Assembly (NCBI RefSeq): GCF_035958815.1
Contig: NZ_CP108383.1
Span: 6,944,001-7,008,000, forward strand
Direction of reading: 5' to 3'
Length of the DNA: 64,000 nucleotides
From: Nocardia sp. NBC_01327
Lineage (GTDB): Bacteria; Actinomycetota; Actinomycetes; Mycobacteriales; Mycobacteriaceae
Below are positions 59,471 to 64,000 of this stretch, one piece after another. The notes beneath the pieces are model-generated. The model was not told the origin of the DNA and did no database searches. It worked only from the letters and a program-made list of their open reading frames with translations. The position numbers and the translations under genes were made by a program. The stretch's first letter is position 1. Every line of letters begins with the position of its first letter.

Positions 59471-62400
59471 CTAGCCCGCGAGGCAGCCGGGGCCGAGCAA
59501 CGCCTTGAGGTCGCCCATCAAGGCCGAGGACGGCGACACTCGCAGGTTGTCCGCGACCTTCAGGAGGGTGGTGCGCTCGCGGGAGCCGACGTGCCGGATG
59601 TGGACGTCGGCGGTGCCGGGATGGCTACTCAGGACCCGCTTGAGCGCGCCGATCTTGTCCGGGGTGCACAGCCGGGTCGGGATGATCACCGACATCGGCT
59701 TGTCCACGCCGATGGACGAAAGATCCGGCACGATAAGGTCGTTCGCGATCAGCGAGATGCGGTCGTCGCGCGCGGAGACGCGGGCCTTGACCAGGACGAT
59801 GGCGTCCTCGGTGACATCCATGCCGTAGACCGAATAGGACTGCGGGAAGAACAGCACCTCGATACCACCGCTGAGGTCCTCGAGCTGCGCCGAGGCCCAC
59901 GCCAGGCCGTTCTTGTTGACGCGGCGGGTGACGCTGGCGAAGATGCCGCCGATGGTGACCTGCTGGCCGTCCTTGACGTCACCTTCCAGAATGGTCGGGA
60001 TCTGTGTATCCGACTGTGCCGCAAGCACATGCTCGACGCCGTTGAGCGGATGCCCGGAGACGTACAGGCCCAGCATTTCCCGCTCGAGGGCCAGCTTGTG
60101 CTTGGTCTCCCACTCCTCGTCGGGCACCTTCACATTGAAGACGCTCGCCATCGAGTCATCGTCGTCCAAGCCGCCGAAGAGGTCGAACTGGCCGATGGCC
60201 TCGGCCTTCTTGGTGGACATGACCGCGTCGATGGCATCGGAGTGGATCAGCAGCAGGCCCTTGCGCGGATGCCCGAGCGAGTCGAAAGCGCCTGCCTTGA
60301 TGAGAGATTCGATGACCTTCTTGGAGCAGGCGGCGGCATCGACCTTGTTCAGGTAGTCGGAGAAATCGGTGAACTTCGACTTCTCCTTGCGCGCGGTGAT
60401 GATCGAACCCACCACGGCCGCGCCCACATTGCGGACCGCGCCCATACCGAAGCGGATATCGCCGCCGACGGAAGCGAATTCGACCTCGGACTCGTTGACA
60501 TCGGGCGGCAGCACCTGGATGCCGAGGCGGCGGCAGTCGGCCAGATAGATGGCGGCCTTGTCCTTGTCGTCACCGACGGAGGTGAGCAGACCGGCCATGT
60601 ACTCGGCCGGATAGTTGGCCTTGAGGTACGCGGTCCAGAAGGAGACCAGGCCGTAGCCGGCGGCATGCGATTTATTGAACGCGTAACCGGCGAACGGAAG
60701 AATGGTGTCCCACAGCGCCTTGATGGCCGGCTTGGAGAAGCCATTGGCCAGCATGCCCGCTTCGAAGCCCTCGAATTCGGCCTCCAGGACCGAGGCCTTC
60801 TTCTTACCCATGGCGCGGCGCAGAATATCGGCTCGGCCGAGGGAGTACCCGGCGACCTTCTGCGCGATCTGCATGATCTGTTCCTGATAGACGATCAGGC
60901 CGTAGGTATCGCCCAGAATGACCTTCAGGGGCTCTTCGAGCTCCGGATGGATGGGCTTGACCTCTTGCCGCCCATTCTTACGGTCGGCGTAGTCGTTGTG
61001 GGCGTTCATGCCCATGGGGCCGGGGCGGTACAGCGCGAGCACGGCGACGATATCGTCGAAGCCGGTGGGCTGCATGCGGCGCAGCAGATCGCGCATGGCG
61101 CCGCCGTCGAGCTGGAAGACACCGAGAGTGTCACCGCGCGCGAGCAATTCGTAGGTCGGCGCATCTTCCAGCGGCAGCGTGTCCAGGTCGAGATCGATGC
61201 CGCGGTTGTTCTTCATATTGACCAGCGCGTCACCGATGACGGTGAGGTTGCGCAGGCCCAGGAAGTCCATCTTCAACAGGCCGATGGCCTCACACGACGG
61301 GTAATCCCAGCCGGTGATGATGGCGCCGTCCTGCGCGCGCTTCCAGACCGGGATCGCGTCGGTGAGCGGCTCGCTGGACATGATGACCGCGCAGGCGTGC
61401 ACGCCGGCATTGCGGATCAGGCCCTCGAGGCCGCGGGCGGTCTCGTAGATCTTGTTGACATCCGGGTTGGTATTGATGAGCTCCCGGACCTCGGCGGCCT
61501 CTTTGTACCGCTCGTGCTCGGGATCCATGATGCCCGAGAGCGGAATGTCCTTGGCCATGATCGGCGGCGGCAGCGCCTTCGAAATCTGGTCCGCGATGGC
61601 GAAACCCGGCTGGCCGAACTGCACGCGGGCCGAATCCTTCAGCGCCGCTTTGGTTTTAATGGTACCGAAGGTGATGACCTGCGCGACCCGGTCGCTGCCC
61701 CACTTATCGGTGGCGTAGCGGACCATTTCACCGCGGCGGCGATCATCGAAGTCGATATCGATATCGGGCATGGATACGCGCTCGGGATTGAGGAAGCGCT
61801 CGAAGAGCAGCCCGTGCGGAATCGGGTCGATATTGGTGATGCCCATGGAGTAGGCGACCAGCGAACCGGCGGCCGAACCACGGCCCGGTCCGACGTGGAT
61901 GCCGACCGAGCGGGCATAGGTGATGAGGTCGGCGACGATGAGGAAGTAGGCCGGGAAGCCCATTTCGATAATGACGTCGAGCTCGAAGTCGGCACGCGGA
62001 ATGTACTCCGGCGGAATACCTCTCGGGAACCGGCGATCCAGGCCCTTCATGACCTCGTGCCGCAGCCAGCTGCCCTGGGTCTCGCCCTCGGGCACCGGGA
62101 AGATGGGCATGCGGTCGCGGTGCTCCCACACCTCGTCGTAGGACTGCACGCGCTCACCGATGAGGACCGTATTGTCGCAGGCCCCAGGGACTTCCGCGTC
62201 CCAGATGGCGCGCATCTCCGCGGCGGACTTGAGGTAGTAGCCGCTGCCGTCGAACTTGAACCGGGTGGGATCGGAGAGCGTCTTACCGGTCTGGATGCAC
62301 AGCAGCGCTTCATGGTTGGCGGAGTCTGTTTCGTGCACGTAGTGGCAGTCGTTGGTGGCCAGCGGCGGGATGCCCAGCTCGCGGCCGACCATGAGCAGAC

Positions 62401-63010
62401 CCTCGCGGACCCGGGTCTCGATGGACAGGCCGTGGTCCATGACCTCGAGGAAGAAGTTCTCCGGGCCGAAGATCTCCTGCCACTTCGCCGCAGCCTCCAG
62501 CGCCTCGCGCTCCTGGCCCAGGCGCAGACGCGTCTGCACCTCGCCGGAGGGGCAGCCGGTGGTGGCGATGATGCCCGCCGCGTGCTCGGCGATGATGTCG
62601 GCGTCCATACGCGCCCACTTGCCGAGCTGGCCCTCGATCGAGGCCAGCGAGGACAGTTTGAAGAGGTTCCGCAGACCGGTCGCGTTCTCCGCGACCATGG
62701 TCATATGGGTGTAGGCGCCCGAACCGGAGATGTCATCGCTCTTCTGCGACGGGTCGCCCCAGCGCACACGCTTGGTGTTGAAGCGGGACTCGGGCGCGAT
62801 GTAGGCCTCGATGCCGATGATCGGCTTGATGCCCTGCTTCTTGGCGGAGTTGTAGAACTCCGAAGCGCCGTACATGTTTCCGTGGTCGGTCATGCCGACG
62901 GCGGTCATGTCCAGCCGTTGCGCCTCTTTGAACAGTGGCGTGATCTTCGCCGCGCCATCGAGCATCGAGTACTCGGTGTGGTTATGGAGGTGAACGAATG
63001 ATCCCGACAC
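59471..63010 (-). CDS. dnaE1: DNA polymerase III alpha subunit DnaE1
   Basis: The replicative polymerase. The 1179-residue chain has the N-terminal PHP domain (FVHLHNHTEYSML, MTDHGNMYG), the polymerase core with VGPGRGSAAGSLVAYSMGI and the catalytic Asp motif MPDIDIDFDD, then LDGGAMRDLLRRMQPTGF, RAMGKKK, FNKSHAAGYGLVSF, and a C-terminal OB domain (VTIGGIFASVTRRV). In actinobacteria the PHP domain is the proofreading exonuclease. The start is GTG at 63008-63010; a TAACAT box ends 8 bp before it, so the mRNA may be leaderless. Confidence 0.97.
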   Translation of the reverse strand: MSGSFVHLHNHTEYSMLDGAAKITPLFKEAQRLDMTAVGMTDHGNMYGASEFYNSAKKQGIKPIIGIEAYIAPESRFNTKRVRWGDPSQKSDDISGSGAYTHMTMVAENATGLRNLFKLSSLASIEGQLGKWARMDADIIAEHAAGIIATTGCPSGEVQTRLRLGQEREALEAAAKWQEIFGPENFFLEVMDHGLSIETRVREGLLMVGRELGIPPLATNDCHYVHETDSANHEALLCIQTGKTLSDPTRFKFDGSGYYLKSAAEMRAIWDAEVPGACDNTVLIGERVQSYDEVWEHRDRMPIFPVPEGETQGSWLRHEVMKGLDRRFPRGIPPEYIPRADFELDVIIEMGFPAYFLIVADLITYARSVGIHVGPGRGSAAGSLVAYSMGITNIDPIPHGLLFERFLNPERVSMPDIDIDFDDRRRGEMVRYATDKWGSDRVAQVITFGTIKTKAALKDSARVQFGQPGFAIADQISKALPPPIMAKDIPLSGIMDPEHERYKEAAEVRELINTNPDVNKIYETARGLEGLIRNAGVHACAVIMSSEPLTDAIPVWKRAQDGAIITGWDYPSCEAIGLLKMDFLGLRNLTVIGDALVNMKNNRGIDLDLDTLPLEDAPTYELLARGDTLGVFQLDGGAMRDLLRRMQPTGFDDIVAVLALYRPGPMGMNAHNDYADRKNGRQEVKPIHPELEEPLKVILGDTYGLIVYQEQIMQIAQKVAGYSLGRADILRRAMGKKKASVLEAEFEGFEAGMLANGFSKPAIKALWDTILPFAGYAFNKSHAAGYGLVSFWTAYLKANYPAEYMAGLLTSVGDDKDKAAIYLADCRRLGIQVLPPDVNESEVEFASVGGDIRFGMGAVRNVGAAVVGSIITARKEKSKFTDFSDYLNKVDAAACSKKVIESLIKAGAFDSLGHPRKGLLLIHSDAIDAVMSTKKAEAIGQFDLFGGLDDDDSMASVFNVKVPDEEWETKHKLALEREMLGLYVSGHPLNGVEHVLAAQSDTQIPTILEGDVKDGQQVTIGGIFASVTRRVNKNGLAWASAQLEDLSGGIEVLFFPQSYSVYGMDVTEDAIVLVKARVSARDDRISLIANDLIVPDLSSIGVDKPMSVIIPTRLCTPDKIGALKRVLSSHPGTADVHIRHVGSRERTTLLKVADNLRVSPSSALMGDLKALLGPGCLAG

Positions 63011-63086
63011 GAAGACACATGTTAGGTCCTGGCACCGACAACAGCTTCCGCGGGCGGCGTGGCGACTTTGCGTGTCGTGGTGGAGT

Positions 63087-63977
63087 TCACTGCGAGCGCT
63101 GGGAAACCGGCTCCGGATCGAGGTTTTCGAGCGGGTCGCCCACTTGAGCGCGGGACAGTACCACGGCGGCGACACACATGGTGACCACGGCAATCAGGAC
63201 AAACACCGTGCCGATCGGTCCGCTTCGCAGCCGCTCATCGAGCACGGTGATGCCGACGAAAGCCGCGACCAGCGGTTCGGCGACTGTAAAGGCGGGGAGG
63301 CAGGCCGCCAGCGAACCGGCCTGATAGCCGACCTGCTGGAGATAGACGCCGCAGAGTCCGGTGGCGATCAGCAGGTACAGCTCCCAGCTGGTGAGGGCGT
63401 GGCCGACGCTCCGCTCGAACAGCTGGGTCACGTACTCGGTCAGCGCCGCCGAGACGCCCACCAGGGTGCCGCCCGCCGCACCGAGCATAAGTGCGCGCAG
63501 CGCAGAGGTTTTCGCCATGCGGGAGACCACCAGCGCCGCCGCGACCAGCAGGAAGATCACCAGCAGCGGCAGCACCCAGCGGTGCAGCCGGGCATGGGTG
63601 AGGCCCGGGGTGGGATCGCCCACAATGAGGAAGACGGCCAGCGCCATCGACAGCGCCAGTGCCGTCAGCCACATGGCCGGGGTGGTCTTGCGGCCGCTGT
63701 AGCGCGCGGCCAGCGGCAGCGCGAAAACCAGGGCGCTCACCAGGATCGGCTGCACGATGAGCACCGACCCCATGGCCAGCGCCGCGACCTGGAAGGCGAA
63801 TCCGCCTCCGTCGCCGATCATTCCGGCCCACCACCGCGGGCTGCGGATGAGCGAGCGCAGGAGGGCATCGCCGTCGGGCACTTCGGAGGCGGCCTGCTGC
63901 TGCGCCACGGCGGAGACCGCGAACAGCAGGGCCGCCACGAAGGCACAGATCACAGCACCGAGAGGTAGTCCAGACAC
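63087..63977 (-). CDS. DMT-superfamily transporter (EamA-like)
   Basis: A 296-residue membrane protein with nine or ten hydrophobic segments and the DMT/EamA pattern, including GAVICAFVAALLFAVSAVAQQ at the start, QVAALAMGSVLIVQPILVSALVFALPLAARYSG, and the second half PAFTVAEPLVAAFVGITVLDERLR with the conserved Pro and Glu. Its substrate cannot be inferred. The start is GTG at 63975-63977. It lies upstream of dnaE1 on the same strand with a 76-bp gap; the two are probably separately transcribed. Confidence 0.85.
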   Translation of the reverse strand: MSGLPLGAVICAFVAALLFAVSAVAQQQAASEVPDGDALLRSLIRSPRWWAGMIGDGGGFAFQVAALAMGSVLIVQPILVSALVFALPLAARYSGRKTTPAMWLTALALSMALAVFLIVGDPTPGLTHARLHRWVLPLLVIFLLVAAALVVSRMAKTSALRALMLGAAGGTLVGVSAALTEYVTQLFERSVGHALTSWELYLLIATGLCGVYLQQVGYQAGSLAACLPAFTVAEPLVAAFVGITVLDERLRSGPIGTVFVLIAVVTMCVAAVVLSRAQVGDPLENLDPEPVSQRSQ

Positions 63978-64000
63978 GACCCCAGTCTGCCGCGCCCCCG

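Noticed and set aside
59591..63001. A 1136-codon open frame on the plus strand
   Set aside because: It lies antisense to dnaE1; long shadow frames are normal opposite a high-GC gene, and its composition (His/Asp/Gly-rich) is not protein-like.

Overview
The window is high-GC actinobacterial DNA, most likely Nocardia or a close mycolic-acid-containing relative. The evidence is an MspA-type porin, the biotin synthase auxiliary protein BsaP next to bioB, DUF2567, a mycothiol-dependent maleylpyruvate-isomerase-like enzyme, a deazaflavin-type nitroreductase, and genes kept together much as in mycobacterial chromosomes (hisC/hisD, nadABC with a divergent NrtR, bioB, bioA-bioF-bioD, glgX-treY, ilvA, dnaE1). 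It is chromosomal. No tRNA, rRNA, CRISPR array or replication origin was seen.

Layout. 1-8.6 kb: start of a his operon (hisD-hisC, hisC cut by the window edge), a YidC-like insertase with a DUF6412 partner, an ABM monooxygenase, an aldo/keto reductase, a secreted peptidase-like lipoprotein, an XRE/MmyB regulator and a mycothiol-type enzyme. 8.6-17.4 kb: a Ser/Thr kinase, arylamine N-acetyltransferase, an FtsX-type permease without an ATPase, a secreted hydrolase, a winged-helix AlkZ-like protein, TerB and a tiny zinc-ribbon protein. 17.4-21.9 kb: nadA-nadB-nadC and a divergent Nudix-type NrtR with a perfect inverted-repeat operator. 22-25 kb: DUF2567, bsaP, bioB and a divergent TetR regulator (probably BioQ). 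25.4-28.8 kb: a cobalamin riboswitch heading a btuC-btuD-btuF-like B12 importer. 28.8-36.6 kb: a hydrolase, a SRPBCC protein, a two-component system, then bioF-bioD and bioA. 36.7-41.3 kb: glgX and treY.

41.3-48.6 kb is the accessory part: two IS3-family elements in the same orientation, each with 4-bp target duplications, separated by a strikingly A-rich 83-bp spacer; a DUF222/HNH (13E12-type) gene with a large low-complexity insertion; a roughly 550-bp imperfect palindrome; a DUF2235 protein; and an orphan response regulator. treZ, expected after treY, is absent here.

48.6-64 kb: ilvA, a deazaflavin-type nitroreductase, and a tightly packed operon (MspA porin, BcsB-like protein, membrane protein, processive GT2 synthase, GT-C transferase) that converges on a GH5-like cellulase lipoprotein. 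It looks like a mycomembrane version of a Bcs polysaccharide synthesis and export machine. dnaE1 and a DMT transporter close the window.

Regulation that can be read directly: three copies of a TGAAC-N3-GTTCA palindrome lie before bioB/bioQ, bioF and bioA, tying the dispersed biotin genes into one regulon. Several genes appear leaderless, with a -10 box 6-8 bp before the start codon (nrtR, bioF, dnaE1, the 50590 gene, the HNH gene). Statements on family function come from general knowledge; none was tested by a database search.
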